A DNA stretch of 64,000 bases from Anaeramoeba flamelloides (taxonomy: Eukaryota > Metamonada > Anaeramoebidae): positions 3,131,001-3,195,000 of the forward strand of contig JANTQA010000012.1 in assembly GCA_027625915.1 (NCBI GenBank), given 5' to 3'. Below, piece after piece: positions 24,150 through 36,839 of this stretch. The first letter of the stretch is position 1. Every line of letters starts with the position of its first letter. A program made the position numbers and the translations under genes. The notes below the pieces were generated by a model, which was not told where the DNA came from, made no database searches, and worked only from the letters and a program-made list of their open reading frames with translations.

Positions 24150-24895
24150 CTTGACCATTGATTTCTCAATAATTAAAGTAAGTTCTAAAAGTATGTAAAT
24201 GATATTAAGGCATCATAGCCCCAAATAGCTCTAAAAAAAATCTATTAAAAATCTTTTTTTACAATAAATTATAACATTTTTTATTAATGGTCACAATTTA
24301 AAATAGGATTTTTGGACTTTTTTTTTTTAAATTCCTTTTCCAAATCTAAAAATAGAAACCCCATATAATAGTACCCCGGGCTTTAATAATTCTGATTTTT
24401 AACTTCACAAAATAACTATTTTTTGAATTTTTTTTTCTTCAAAGATTAACTCAACAATTACCAACATAAAAAAACAAAGACAGTTTAGTTTTATTTACTT
24501 AAATAAAGCCAATCTAACATCAATGTATTTCCAATATTTTAAAAATAATTTTTCATAAAAATCTTTTGGCTTTTTATTGATTTTATTTAATTATTTAATA
24601 TTATAGCTATTAACCCACATTACACTACAAATTTAATAAAGATATTTTGCAACTTTAGATTCGGAATATTGATAATTCAACGATTAGATTTGTGGTGAAA
24701 TGTAGATTTTTTTCTGAAATTGCTGGGATTTTTACCAAAATAAGAATCATTTTTAATTGATGAGATAAAAATATTAAAACTTGACTAATTGATTTTTTAA
24801 ATACATTTGAACGGTGTCAAACATATATGATTTACACCCAAAAACATCACATTTTAATCTTAGGTTTCTCCTTGATAAGTATTGATCACTTAAGA
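24150..24895. repeat. TTTAAGGGATTAGCG family, degraded copy
   Basis: Aligns in order with 3148-3913. Shared blocks are TTTCTCAATAATTAAAGTA, TAAATGATATTAAGGCA, the CCAAATCTAAAAATAGAAACC block, AAGATTAACTCAACAATTA, and TTTGTGGTGAAATGTAGATTT. The ends have decayed; the right end reads AAGTATTGATCACTTAAG. Confidence 0.65.
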
Positions 24896-25393
24896 TTTAC
24901 AATTCAAAATGGATTATTCCAAAACTGATCTTTATCAGAATTAGTTTTTCTTAATAAAAATTCAAATATTCTGAATGGCCCACAAAATAATTATTATTAA
25001 TATTAAGGATTCTTTCTCAAAAAAAAATAATAAATAAGATTTGTACGACATTAAAAATCTACATTTTACCAATTTTTATCACCATCTACAATAAAAAATA
25101 CAACATTTTATTTTAAAACAATTTACTTTAAAGATCTTGAAATTATCATGATCTAAGACAGATTAAATAAAAGACTTTGGTAGACTTTTAAATATTATTA
25201 ACTTTTAAAATTATTGATTAATTTGATGATTTTTGCCAATTTTAAACCATTAAATTATTACATTTTCCCACTTTTTACTCATGAATGACTTTTTTTTTTT
25301 TCATAACTATGAGTTTCAAATTCATTCAAAAAAATTCATCATTGAATTCCCATCTTTTTATCAACAAATGCAATGGGATTGGGTAAAATAGCA
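24896..25393. other. Intergenic, nothing seen
   Basis: AT-rich spacer between repeats. Confidence 0.4.
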
Positions 25394-25605
25394 AAAAATT
25401 TTAATTACTGGTATTTGAATTTGAAAAGGGACAATATTTTTACTTGATTTTCTATATTTTTCTTGTACGTATAGGGAATTTTCAAAAAGTAGGTTGGAAT
25501 TTAAACACTTTATTTGAAAAAGGAAATTGAAAATATACTGAAAATTAATCCCGTTTGTTATTCGAATACCAGTATTATTATGGAAAAAATTTTAATTACA
25601 CTTTA
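25394..25605. repeat. Foldback element, about 0.2 kb
   Basis: Left arm AAAATTTTAATTACTGGTAT then TTGAAT; right arm the near inverse, ATTCGAATACCAGTATTATT then ATGG..AAAATTTT. A degraded relative lies near 52120-52250 (AGCAACCTACTTTTTTGAAA, then TATTCAAATACAAGTAATAA). Confidence 0.5.
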
Positions 25606-25761
25606 AATCTCCTTCATCTTAAATTTCCTTAAAGGTAATTTACGCGTAAAACCATGAATTTCACGATTATTAATTAATAAAAATAACTCCAAACAGTCTT
25701 TTGTTTAAAATTAATTCATTAAAGTTTATTTCTTTAAATTTATTATGAAATATTAATCCAA

Positions 25762-26292
25762 ACTAAAATTCAAAATTTTCCACACAGCTAAAAAGTTCTA
25801 AAGAATCATAATAATACAATTTCATTCAAATTAGAGATAATTTTGATTTTTGAAAAATATGAAAATTATTTTATTATCTTTTAGTTTTTGTTTTCCTACA
25901 TATTTTGAATTACCTATCCTGTTTCAGTCGATCAAAATTTTTTTTGAAAAATTGATATTAGGTTAAAGTTGTATCGTTCCAAATTGAAGAACCCAAATAA
26001 AATTAGTTGATAGTATCTACCCTTTGATCGATCAATATTCCTAATAGAATTTAAACAAATTTACCAATGTATTTTTTTGTTTTGCTCCCTCCAAAATTTT
26101 TAACACACCCATGATTTATTTGTATTGATAATTATTTATTTTTTGTTTTGTGAGTATTATAATTTATAAAAAATTGTTAACATTTCAATTGGTGAATGGT
26201 TCTAATTTGGTATTTCTTCTTGAATTGATTAAATAAAAGTTTTTTTTTTTCACAAATCGAATTTTGGTGTGTTAAAAATTTTGAATTGGAGT
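25762..26292. repeat. 0.53-kb TIR family, copy c (inverted)
   Basis: The inverse of 6271-6800 along its whole length. It starts AAAATTCAAAATTTTCCACA (then CAGC), contains CTTTGATCGATCAATATTCC, and ends GTGTTAAAAATTTTGAATTG. This is the clearest pair for dating the family, since copies a and c are nearly colinear. Confidence 0.7.
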
Positions 26293-26498
26293 TTATTATT
26301 ATTTTAAGAGGAATATAACATCCAAAAAATGTTTGGTAAGTCTATATGACAAAAAAAAAAAAAAAAAAACCCAGCAAATTGTAAATTTCAAAAATGAGTA
26401 ATTTAATAAAAATAAAAATGAAAACGTAATTAATATCTGAAAAAAATAATTTTATTAATAATTGATCTTGTAAAATAATGGAAAAAACACCGAAAAAA

Positions 26499-27950
26499 TT
26501 AATAAATTTTATCTCTTTCAAGGTCTTTAGGTGTAAATGCTTCAGGTAAAATATTATAGCCATTGGTAACTTTGATTGCCTTGTCTTGTAAGCGATAAAG
26601 TATGACTGGGAAGTCGCCCCATTCAACTATCACTTGTCTGCATGCGCCACAGGGATAAGTAAAGTCTTTCACGTTTGAGGATGTGATTGCGAGGGCTTTA
26701 AATTCTCTACAGCCGCGAGAAACTGCGCCGAAGAAAGCTGATCTTTCTGCGCATACAGTTAAGCCATATGAAACATTTTCCACGTTTGCGCCGCCATAGT
26801 ATTTGTCATCTGTGCCAAGAAGTGAGGCACCGACTTTAAATGTGCTGTATGGGGAATAGGAATGAGTCATCGAATCTGAGCAGACATCTAATAATTTCAA
26901 TAATTCTTTCGAGTTCAAACCCTTGACGCATTGGTTACGTGGGTTTGAGTATTCTTCATAGGAATAAACGACTTCTTTTTCAAATTGGAAGGGCTCTTTT
27001 TCAGGTAACTGTTTTTTTCGTGTATATTTGGAAAGATTTGATGAAACAACTTGAGAAATGGTTTTGACTTCAGAAGAAATTTGGCTTAGTGTTGGTCTAT
27101 TCTTAGGGTTTTGTTCCCAACAAGATGTAATTAAAGATTTAAATGGGTTTTCTTTCTTGACTGTTGGCCGATAGCTTTTGTCTGCAACCATAATTGCTGC
27201 TGTAAGGTCTGGCACGTTTTCCAAATATGGCTTAAATTCAGACATTTCATACAATAAGACACCGATTGAGTAGCAGTCTGACGAAGCGCTTGGTGGCAGC
27301 AAGATCTTATTTGGTCTTGGGATATATTCTGGTGCGAGGTATCGATCAAGAATAAAAGAATCCTTCACACTTGCCTGTGAATTAATAAACTGCGAATTTT
27401 CAAGCGAACAGATTTTGAGGCTGCCGTCCAGGCCTGCAAATTTAATGGTGTTGGTGTTCAGGTTCCCATGGCAAATCCCTAAACCGTGTAAGTGCTGTAG
27501 CCCGCTAAGAATTGTGCCAATGGTTTCACAAACATCAATTGGGTTGCTCCTTTGCTCTTTTGCGATTTGATCTTGGATAAGCTGGTTAAGAGAATAGGGA
27601 CAAGACTCGTTTAAAAAAATAATATGCTCGGGGCAAGGATGGTCTCCTGACTCTGGTTCCACTTGCCTTTTGCCTTTGTCAAGAATAAGGCCAAGGCATT
27701 TTTGAATATTTGGATGTTGAGAGACAAAGGTTGCTGAACACACTTTTTCATAATTCTTGATTTTTTGAATGAGAGGATCGTTCGAGAAGGGATCCCTAAA
27801 AGCAACAGTCTCAACGTTGATTGGCTCTTTGTGGTTCGATGTCTTAAGAAGGGTTTGATGCTGGAAGATGTTATACACAGTCTTTAAATTTGATAACGAA
27901 TATTTTGGTAACTTTGTAGAAAGCAAGGAGCAAACACCTGAATTTGTCAT
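26499..27950 (-). CDS. Pseudokinase-cytidine deaminase fusion protein
   Basis: A single-exon frame of 483 residues with an in-frame stop just upstream of the ATG at 27950. Residues about 20-300 are a protein-kinase fold: C-lobe landmarks are LQHLHGLGICHGNL (151-164), YLAPEY (204-209), SDCYSIGVLLYEM (224-236) and CWEQNPKNRPT (277-287). The catalytic residues are lost. HRD is HGN (161-163), the DFG position reads SLE, and no VAIK lysine is evident, so this is a pseudokinase. Residues about 344-480 are a complete cytidine deaminase of the small tetrameric type, which converts cytidine or deoxycytidine to uridine in pyrimidine salvage. It has NVEN (389-392), the zinc and proton-shuttle motif CAE (400-402) and PCGAC (433-437), all intact, plus the C-terminal LPEAFTPKDL typical of eukaryotic enzymes. 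The same uninterrupted frame crosses the linker. Kinase-like regulation of the deaminase is inference. Confidence 0.93.
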   Translation of the reverse strand: MTNSGVCSLLSTKLPKYSLSNLKTVYNIFQHQTLLKTSNHKEPINVETVAFRDPFSNDPLIQKIKNYEKVCSATFVSQHPNIQKCLGLILDKGKRQVEPESGDHPCPEHIIFLNESCPYSLNQLIQDQIAKEQRSNPIDVCETIGTILSGLQHLHGLGICHGNLNTNTIKFAGLDGSLKICSLENSQFINSQASVKDSFILDRYLAPEYIPRPNKILLPPSASSDCYSIGVLLYEMSEFKPYLENVPDLTAAIMVADKSYRPTVKKENPFKSLITSCWEQNPKNRPTLSQISSEVKTISQVVSSNLSKYTRKKQLPEKEPFQFEKEVVYSYEEYSNPRNQCVKGLNSKELLKLLDVCSDSMTHSYSPYSTFKVGASLLGTDDKYYGGANVENVSYGLTVCAERSAFFGAVSRGCREFKALAITSSNVKDFTYPCGACRQVIVEWGDFPVILYRLQDKAIKVTNGYNILPEAFTPKDLERDKIY

Positions 27951-28996
27951 TTGTAAGGTTTTGAAAAAGAAGTGAAATTAAAAAAATAAATAAAAAAATA
28001 AATTAATAATTAACAAAGCAAAGAAAGTTGAAAAAAATAATAAGTGCTACAAATTTCGATTTAGTAATGTTTAGAAACTTACAGAATTCCAAATAAGAAC
28101 TCCGTTCATAGTTTCAATGAGACTTATGTTCTGTTTTATAATACAACTTATCTCCTTTGCTATTGAGAATTGCAAAAAACTTTTTCTATTATATTTTGAA
28201 ATTTATTTGTCGATCTTTGAAATGGAGAACCGGATGGTCAACGTTTTAGCAATCACAATTATAACTGATTACTCAAACATATATTTTTTTTTAAGGCAAA
28301 AGTCGGAAACTGGTGGTAAATAAATTTTTTTTTAGAAATTATTGTTTGAGTTAATAAAATAAATGGTTGTGTATTAAACTGAGTAATCTTTTTTTGAAAG
28401 TTATTGGTTTATGCTTTATGTTGGTATTTTGTCCTTAGGTGTGTTGATTCAAGAATTTTGAAAATCTTTAGGGTTGCTATTTTATTGTTATAGATTTCTA
28501 ATCCAGATGTTAATTGACTTAATATAAAAGATAAAAAAATGTTTTGGTATGGGCACTATAGTTTTTGGGACCTTTATTCGATTATTTTTGTTGCTTTAGT
28601 GTAATCTTATTGTGTGTATTAAAAGGTACCAGTTATGCAATAATTCCTATTTATTATTTTCCCAAAGATAATAGAGTTTTTTTTATAAGGGTATGAATTA
28701 AATATGACAAACACTTTTTTATCAACTTTAGAGAAACAATATCCGTTTTAGAGTCAATTATATTTTCAATCAAACAAATAAGATCTTATTGTTTGAATTT
28801 TTTGGTTGTAAAATAAAAAGAAAAATTTGTAAAGCATTTGTATTTTTATGAAATCATCTCACGTTTATTTATTTCTTATAATTTGTGAGAAACACATAAC
28901 ATTGAAAATTTAATCTTATTTTGATTAATAATTCTTTATATTTTATTTTTTATTTATTTCAAATAATAAATAATTGTTTACATTTCCCATAATTAG
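27951..28996. other. Intergenic, one anonymous ORF
   Basis: Upstream of the deaminase fusion. A plus-strand frame at 28117-28323 (68 codons) starts near a slightly richer patch but resembles nothing known. No promoter motif could be assigned. Confidence 0.35.
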
Positions 28997-29453
28997 GTAC
29001 ATCCGTTCCAAGGCTACCATATAATTTTAAATAAAACACATTTGAGTTTTCTATTCTTATTTTCCATTTTCAAAATATTTGGAAATATGAGTTATTATTC
29101 CAAAATAATATTTCAATAAATGAGCTATTTTTCAAATTTTTAGTAAAATTGAAAAAAAAATTTAAGTTCCCATGAAACTTAAAAATTGTCAGCCAAAAAA
29201 AGTTCAAAAAAAAATACCAATTTTTACTGATCTTTAAAAATTTACCATTTTTGAACAATATTTTTAAGTTTCATGGGATCTTCAATTTTTTTTTTTTAGA
29301 TGTTTCAAAAATTTAAATAATAGTTTATTTATGATAATTTTTTTGAATAATAACTCTTATTTCTAATTTTTTTGAAAATGGAAAATAAGAATAGAAAACT
29401 CAAATATGTTTTATTTAGAATTTTATTGCAGACTTGGAAAGACTGTAACAGAA
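28997..29453. repeat. Long foldback element, about 0.46 kb
   Basis: The two arms are inverse copies. The left reads AAATAAAACACATTTGAGTT then TTCTATTCTTATTTTCCATTTTC (29033-29073). The right carries GAAAATGGAAAATAAGAATA then GAAAACTCAAATATGTTTTATTT (29372-29414). The match continues outward with more mismatches (GTACATCCGTTCCAAGGCTA against the inverse of CTTGGAAAGACTGTAAC) and inward (AAGTTCCCATGAAACTTAAA against TTTAAGTTTCATGGGATCTT). There is no ORF. It would form a very stable hairpin. Confidence 0.8.
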
Positions 29454-31199
29454 TTTAGTATTCTCATTAGGACTTTCTTTAACCAGATTTTTTTTTCAAG
29501 AATTAAATGTTGGTGGGATTAAAAAATTTGAATTGGGATATAATTTATATAAAAAATCAATATTTTGTGACTTGGAAGTATTGTCAATTACAACGAAAAA
29601 TTCCAAAATTAAAGTATTCTGATGTTGTCTTCTCAATCAAATTAGTTATCTGTAATTCAAATGGATCTAACAATCCAATTTGTTAGACTGTAAAAAATTA
29701 ATTTACTAAATAAAAATCATCCCATTATTTTAAGAAATCCAAACCTTTTTAGACAAAAATATAAATTTTAGAGACCAATTTAAAGGTTATTAACCAACAC
29801 TATAACTTTCAAGTTGAAATAAAAAAAATCTTTATTAAATTTGTAGTGAAATATAGATTCATTCTTATTATTCAATTTTTTTAAAAAAATAATTAATTAA
29901 CTTGAATTTATTTCTGACCAATTATTTTTTAAATCATGGAAAAAAAATTGATAATACAATTAGTTTAATAAAAAAGAAAACAAATGAAACATAATTTAGG
30001 TAATAAATGCTGAAAATTATGGATTTAATCTTTGAAAATTAAAAAATATCAAAAATTTTTTATTTCACATCGCTAGTATGAAAAAAGAAAATTGAAAATT
30101 TCAATTGAGACAAATTATCCCTTCAATTTCTAATTGGTTCTTGAATATAGAATTAATTCACAATATAATCAACATTTCAGTACTTTAAAATATTTTGACT
30201 GTTGTGTTTATTGTTTTTAGTAGGATTATGATTTTTAAAAGTCTACTAGTCGAGAAAAAAAGTTTTATTTTGGTGTTGAAAAGAAATTTAAAATCACTTG
30301 GAAAATAAATTTGAGTTTAATTCGACTTCAGGATATTACATTTAAAATATAATATCCTAAAGTCTTGAAAAAACCTTTATATATCTAACAAACTCAAATA
30401 CGAAAAAAAAATAACTGATTAACAATATTCGATGTTATATCTTTTCCACTGTTTCAAAAGAAAAAGTAATATCATATATTTTACCCTATCGTTTTAAATT
30501 TCAAAAAAATAAAAAACTCTAACCATCCTGTCGATAAAGTACTGTCAAGTCTCTTAAAGAGTCGAGGTTTTCTTGAATTCAAAATAACCGAGTAAAATTA
30601 TTGATTTTACCCTATTCTTTCAAATTTTGGAAAACCTAAAAACAAAAGATATTTAAAAAGGAAGGGTTCTTGCTTCAATTTTAAAACTCAGAAATTTTAC
30701 AAATTATCTTTATAGGCAACTTATGTTATCAATAATCACAAATCAAAATATTGTGAATTAGGTGAAAAAATAAACAATTTAGAAATTATTTAAGATTTAG
30801 ACCATTTTCTCTGGAATTGTTGTGACTACGACAATAAACACAAAATCTGGAAATCTGTATTAAAAAATAATAATATTTCTAATATTATTATAAAAAAAGA
30901 CTCAATATATTTTTTACAACATTCATATTAACTCTTGTGTAGTGGGTAATAGACGAATTTTTTAGTCTTTATTAAAAATTTCAAAATTTTTATTTAGGAA
31001 TTTGGGAAGTGCCGTCAAGTGCCTAGGTTTTTCCCCATACTTCAAAAGAATCTAGAAAAATGATAAATTTTACTCAATTTTTTTAAATTCTGGAAAAGCT
31101 AACGACTGTTAAAAGGAATTAAAAACTCCTCGGTTAAATAATAAAAATAAAAAAAAAATTAGATTTTTTTCTAATGATAACAATTCAATATTTCATTTT
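29454..31199. other. Intergenic, repeat debris
   Basis: No gene is seen. Near 29820-29870 the sequence TTTGTAGTGAAATATAGATT resembles the interior of the TTTAAGGGATTAGCG family. A short perfect hairpin, AGGATATTA...TAATATCCT, lies at 30331-30359. Confidence 0.4.
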
Positions 31200-31406
31200 G
31201 AAAATTTATTTTTTTAATTAAACTTTTCGATATGAAAAAAGAAACTAAAAATAAAAGTACTCTATTCTTTAAAAAATAAATATTGAATCATATTTATAAT
31301 TGATTTTTTTGAGCTATTTGAACCATGTCGAACTAATATCATTTTACACCCAATTACAACACATTTTTTTTTATAGACCAAATTAGGTAGACACTAATCC
31401 CTGAAA
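31200..31406. repeat. TTTAAGGGATTAGCG family, right-end fragment
   Basis: Contains GAGCTATTTGAACCATGTCG, then AACTAATATCATTTTACACC, and ends GGTAGACACTAATCCCTGAA, matching the right terminal 120 bases of 3148-3913. An A tract follows at about 31413-31430. Confidence 0.55.
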
Positions 31407-31667
31407 GACTAAAAAAAAAAAAAAAAAAATTCATTCAGCTGTTTGAAAAAAGTGAATATCAATAGTTTTCAAAAGTGTTCATACAAACAACTTTTCAGAT
31501 CAGATTAAACAGTTTGAGAAACACATTTGAAAACTTTTAGAACCCTCTTTTTGAAACCAGCCTTCTTTCTTGAATTTAATTTAATTTCAATCTGTTTCAA
31601 ACAATTAAAATTAAAAGAAGTTTATTGATAAAATGTAAGACTTATTTTCAAATAAAGATTGAACAAA

Positions 31668-32722
31668 TTATTTGAGTCTTTTTTTAGCAGTCGATAGCAG
31701 CACTTTACTCATTAGTTGAGAAATTTTTTCACAACCGTTCATACACAGGTTGATTGATTGTATTGCTTCATCAAAGGGCAATTCGCCTTGTTGAATGAGC
31801 TGGGCAATTTTTGTTCTTGATGGCATCAGGGCTATTGTCACTATTGCTTGCTTTTTTTGTTCCTCGATGGCAACAGGATCGATAATGAGCGATTCTTCAA
31901 TTTTGCAAACCGAGCAAGCGCTCACGAGATCGATCATCTCAATCCCAGCATCATTTAATGCAAGAATTGCTGCGTTGATGGACATGGATAGTGCATCCCC
32001 ATCGTCTTCCAAGACCAGAACAAAGACATCGACTTGTGATTTATGATAGTTTTCCATTTTGATTACGGACAATAAGCATTTCTCAACAAGGATCCCGTTT
32101 TCTCGTTCGTCTTCGTTTTTATAATTTTTGGAGCGGCGGTTTGTCCATTTTTGTGCAAACTTTGTATAGCGGAAATCAACATTTAGTTTCCCAGACACTC
32201 CTTTTTCACTTCGTTTTTTTTGTCTTGGGCCATAGCTTTTGAGAATAATCAGAATAAAACAAGAAAATTAAATAAAAAAAAAGACGTAAGATTATGCTTT
32301 TGTTTTGTTTTGTGAGGTTTGTTTTTTTTTATATTCCGAATATTGTTGTTAGCAACAGGAAATTGTCTTCTTTATAAAAAGAAGAAAGACAAAAGATCAT
32401 GGACAATTATTTACACACTACAAATGATTTTAGTATTCCCAATTTCAATATACGAAGATCCGTGTGCTTGCGTATTTACTCCTATTTTCATAACTAAGTT
32501 TTGAAGAACAATACATTTTTTGGATTTATAAGTGAAAAAAAAAAAAAAAAAAATCAAGAACAAATGATTAAGGTGAGAGTCACGGAATAAAGCAAAGAAT
32601 AAATTATTACAAGACTGACGAAATGATTCACATTTACGTCCATCAAGTCGTTTGTCATTATTAATCATTTGATCTTCAATTGACTCTTGTGATTTCTTTT
32701 GGTTTATTGCTTTTTTATTCAT
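31668..32722 (-). CDS. Exosome subunit MTR3 / EXOSC6 (RNase PH fold), three exons
   Basis: Exons are 32722-32611, 32493-32415 and 32235-31668, with introns of 117 bases (GTAATA..CTTAG) and 179 bases (GTAAAT..AAAAG). Both splices restore conserved sequence: the first gives RQS-F-MKIGV, the second CS-V-YGPR. The protein has 252 residues. It is an RNase PH-fold ring subunit of the RNA exosome, which degrades and trims RNA 3'-to-5'. The family start RLDGRK is at 25-30, GSSYIEIGNTKIICSVYGPR at 49-68, then LNVDFRYTKFA and LVLEDDGDALSMSINAA followed by LALNDAGIEMIDLV. The last two resemble EXOSC6 (LLEDGGSAL, LADAGVEMYDLV) more than EXOSC4. Family members of this class lack catalysis in eukaryotes and act as scaffold. 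An in-frame TGA lies upstream of the chosen ATG. Confidence 0.92.
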
Positions 32723-35700
32723 CAAAATCTTGTTAGCTTGGTCTGATCAGAAAGATTGAAAAAAAATGATCTCTTCAAAGTTTTATGATTTATTTCTATC
32801 TTTAAAAATTTGTGCCACACATTTACTTCTTAATACTACGTATCTAGAAATTCTCTATGGAAATCATTTTTCACTTTTCTCTTGGATTTGTTTCTTCAGA
32901 TGTTTTTCTTTTTGAGTAATCCTTTTGGTTATCACATTCATATACATCAAAACCAAATTTTAAATGATAGGTGTTCGATATTAATTCTTTAGATATACCA
33001 CGAAATAACATGTTATTTTGGTTAAGGGACTAGTATACGAAAAAAAATCTTCAAGTAAATTTAATAGTAAATTCAAAAAAATTTTAAGGCATCTTGAAAT
33101 AGAAAAATGATGTAAAAATCTGATTACAGTAAGAAACAAACTACTTTTAATTCTATCTTTTGAAAGGAATTATTGTTTGTAAAAGTTTGATCCTTTTTTC
33201 TCATTTTTGAATAGTACAAAATCCAAAATATTTCGGAATTAACTAAAAAAATTATGGTCTTTGAAAGAAGAAAGAAATCATATGGCCTGTAAGGGAAGTT
33301 TACCAAAATACACTGTAGAAATAAAAACCCTAAGTTTTGTCAGATCCACAGAATCAAAAACCAACTTAATTTCAAAAAATTATCAATATTTATTTTAAAC
33401 TTAAAAAAAGATAATTTTTTGATTCAAAGAACAGTTTTCAAATAACTTTTTTCCCTTTATTGGTCAAAATATCCCAGAAAAAAGACCTAATAATCAAATT
33501 AACAATTCTCCCAATATACTTTTTTAAAACCTGGGAAAACATTCAACTTATAATCAAGAGAAATACTTTTTAATTTGATTATTTATAATCAATAATTAAT
33601 AGCCTATCTTAATTTTTCCAGTAGGTAATTAACAATACAGATATTAAATGTATCAATATAGTTTACAATTATTTCTCAATTTTTTTAAAATATTTTCCAA
33701 CAAATAAAACCGATTCAAATTAAAAATATTAATTCAAATTAAAAAAAGAATAAATATTATCAAATAACTGATTTAAAAAATAGTTCCTTTTTTATTCTAT
33801 GAATCTTTGATAAACAATATTTTTAATCTTTTAAATTTCATGAAATTTAAAAAATATTTGTGAATAAAATAAATGATCAATTTTTTTAGATCTTCAAGAA
33901 TTCAATATTTTTATTTATTTTTTTGTATTTTTAAAATAAGATTCAAAGTAGAATTTAATTTGATCATAAATACTCTTAGAAATAACGAAAAGTGAGATTT
34001 CTTCGAAATAAAAAAATTTTTCAAATTATTCTTTTTCTAATTTGATCCTCAAAAATCCAAACAAAAAAGGATCTAAGATCTTTTTGGAAAATTTAATATG
34101 GAAAATTATCAATTCTTTTGAAAATGATAACCACTCTCTTTAAAGTTGATAAAGGAAGTTTTTATATAGGGTTTAATTGTATCTTTGTTTAAATAATTAC
34201 TCTCTTGCCTTTTCGAAAAAAATAAAGAAGAGTTACTACAAGTCACTTAAGAATATTACTATTTTTTATATACAAATTAAAATAAATCGTTTTGAAGAAA
34301 ATCGTGTTTTTGGGTTGTTTTTATTTGTTTTTATATACAAAAACACCCAGAAACGGGCTCTAAGAAATACCCCAGAGAAAGATATTTATCCAATTGACTT
34401 TGGATTTAAATAAGTTATTAGACCTATTTATTAATAACTCAATAAAATTTAAAAATTGGTTATAAACCAATACTACCCTTAATTGCTGCTTAAGTAAGAG
34501 TGTGTTTTCAATAGAACAAAATAGAAATGCAAAAAAAAAAAAAATCTATTTTATGCCAAAATAATTTATTTTAATCGGTGGATAAAAGATCATAATAACC
34601 TTAAACTAAATAAAATGATAGTGTCTGTTGTTAAAATGAAAAAGTATTCTAAGTATCTCTTATTAATTGTTGAAATAAAAAAAATAATTCAGTAGTAAAT
34701 TAGTTTGTTTAAGTGTAGAAGAGGTTTAATTTTAAATTTCATTTTCCAATTGAAACTTAATTTTTATTACAAAAATATAGTTTTTTTACCTAAAACCAAT
34801 CATAAAAATTCTTGTATAGGACTAAAATATTTGATCATCATGAAACTATGATGTATATCAAGAAATTCATGAAACACTAGTGCAGCATTTTTTCAGCGAT
34901 TTTTGTTTTAAAGTATTGAGTTTAAATGTGTTTGATACAAACCTTTTCTTAATAATTTTAACATCTTTTTTTATATATACCAAAATTGATTTAATTCAAA
35001 AAGCCATTTTTTTTTAACAATTTATAAAAACTATAATTTTTTCATTTTATCTTTTTTTTTCCATTGTGGCGAGACATTTTTCTTTCGAAAACTGATTAAA
35101 TAACCCACTTTTTATTATCCTAGATAAAATAAAAATTTTAAAAATCAATACACATAATGTAATTAGTTTTTATTATTTGATCAGAAAATATTTTTTTTAT
35201 ATAAATATTTGTTTAAAGTTCTAAAAAGGTGTTTTTATTAAGAAATAAAGTTACTGAAATTAAAAAGGGTTGAGTTAATAATTTGAATATTATAGTATAA
35301 GATAATTAATTAAGAAAAAAATGTCAAAGTTTTAAGTTTAGTGGATCGTTATATTTAAGAATGTGGCTGTTTTTTTTTTTTTTGTTATTTTTTCATCGTA
35401 AATTAAGATATTTTTATCAATATGAACCTCAATTCAAATAATTTAATCAACCAAAATTCAATATTCCAATAAAAAATACTATCAAATGTATTCTATAGTA
35501 AATACATAGTTAGTGCCCAATTATAGAAAGTAAATAGTTATTCATAAAATACCATGCCCATAAATGAAAAAAAGAATCAATCTATGCAAAAGTGTATTTT
35601 TCTAGAATCGTGGTATATATGTTTTATTGTTTCAGAGATACGTGTTAAAAACTACTTAATCTGTTAATGACAGAATTTTGAAGTTATGAAATCTTTTTTT

Positions 35701-36560
35701 AAAAATCTTAAACTTCTTTATAATGAATTTTGGGATGGTTTCAAGGATTTTAACTTATATTTGACTCGAAAAAAAAATTTTTTTCAATACTTGAATTCAA
35801 ATTATTGTTTGTAGTTAAGCCATAATTCCATCAAACTTATTCGTTTTTATTTTTATTTTTCTTTTTTCAGATAAAGTGGAAAAAATGAAGATCTTTGAAA
35901 ATAAACATTTAGAAAATTAGTTTTTGTAATTTTTCTTAAAAATTGAATTATTAATAAAAAATCTTCTTTATATCCCTTTTCTGTGAAATCCCTGTACTAA
36001 AAAATCTCTAATACTCATTTTAAAAATTATCATTTATTTTTTTGTTTTAAATTTTTAAACTAACTAGTTTTTATAGATGTAGGATCATCCAAATGAGAAC
36101 TACTGATATGATTTAACAAACTTTGATAATAAGTTGTTCTTGGATACCAAAGAATCATTTTTTGATTAAATTTATTATTTTAGGTAAGAAAAATTTTAGA
36201 AATGGGGTTTAATGTTGTATCTTCTTTTTCAAAGAGTGTACAGATATAGCGTTTAAATACAATCATTAAAAGGTATTTTAAATCTGATTTGTTTTCAAGT
36301 ATTTTATAAGAGAATACAGCAAATTAATATATTAATAAATTCATTTGAGATTTTATTAACAATTATTGAGTTATCAAGGGTTAATATAAGGTTATGGTTA
36401 GGTAAGCACCAACAAATAGTATTTTTTTTTTAAATTTTTGAACTCAAATTTTCACCCATTCCAACCATTTGAAAATAAATTCATATCAAATGTAAAATTA
36501 TTTACATAATAAATTAAGTTAAATAATACAATAGAAATAATAGAAGAAAATTCAAACAAA
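32723..36560. other. Intergenic, no gene recognised
   Basis: Nearly 4 kb of AT-rich sequence. The plus-strand frame at 34177-34413 is Lys/Phe-rich and anonymous. Part of 35860-36200 loosely resembles 5570-5950 and 10500-10860, an old dispersed repeat with undefined ends. Confidence 0.4.
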
Positions 36561-36561
36561 T

Positions 36562-36600
<39 letters not shown>

Positions 36601-36601
36601 A
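36561..36601. repeat. Compound AC/AT microsatellite
   Basis: About 17 bases of (AC)n at 36561-36577 pass directly into about 24 bases of (AT)n at 36578-36601. Confidence 0.9.
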
Positions 36602-36839
36602 GCTAAATTTCAAAAATAGGGTCATCATTAGTGTTTTCTAAATTATTGGTATGTGTGTTGTGTTAACCAAATATTCTGAACCCAATATCTTTTAAAAGTC
36701 ATTATTGAATATTTAATATCAAGAAACAATCTTCTTTTAATGAAAATTTCCCAAAGTTGAATTCATTTTTTTGCAATTTTTCTTTCAAAATGATTCCATA
36801 TTTTTATTTTTATGTTGAATGAACAAGAAAAATTTTTGA

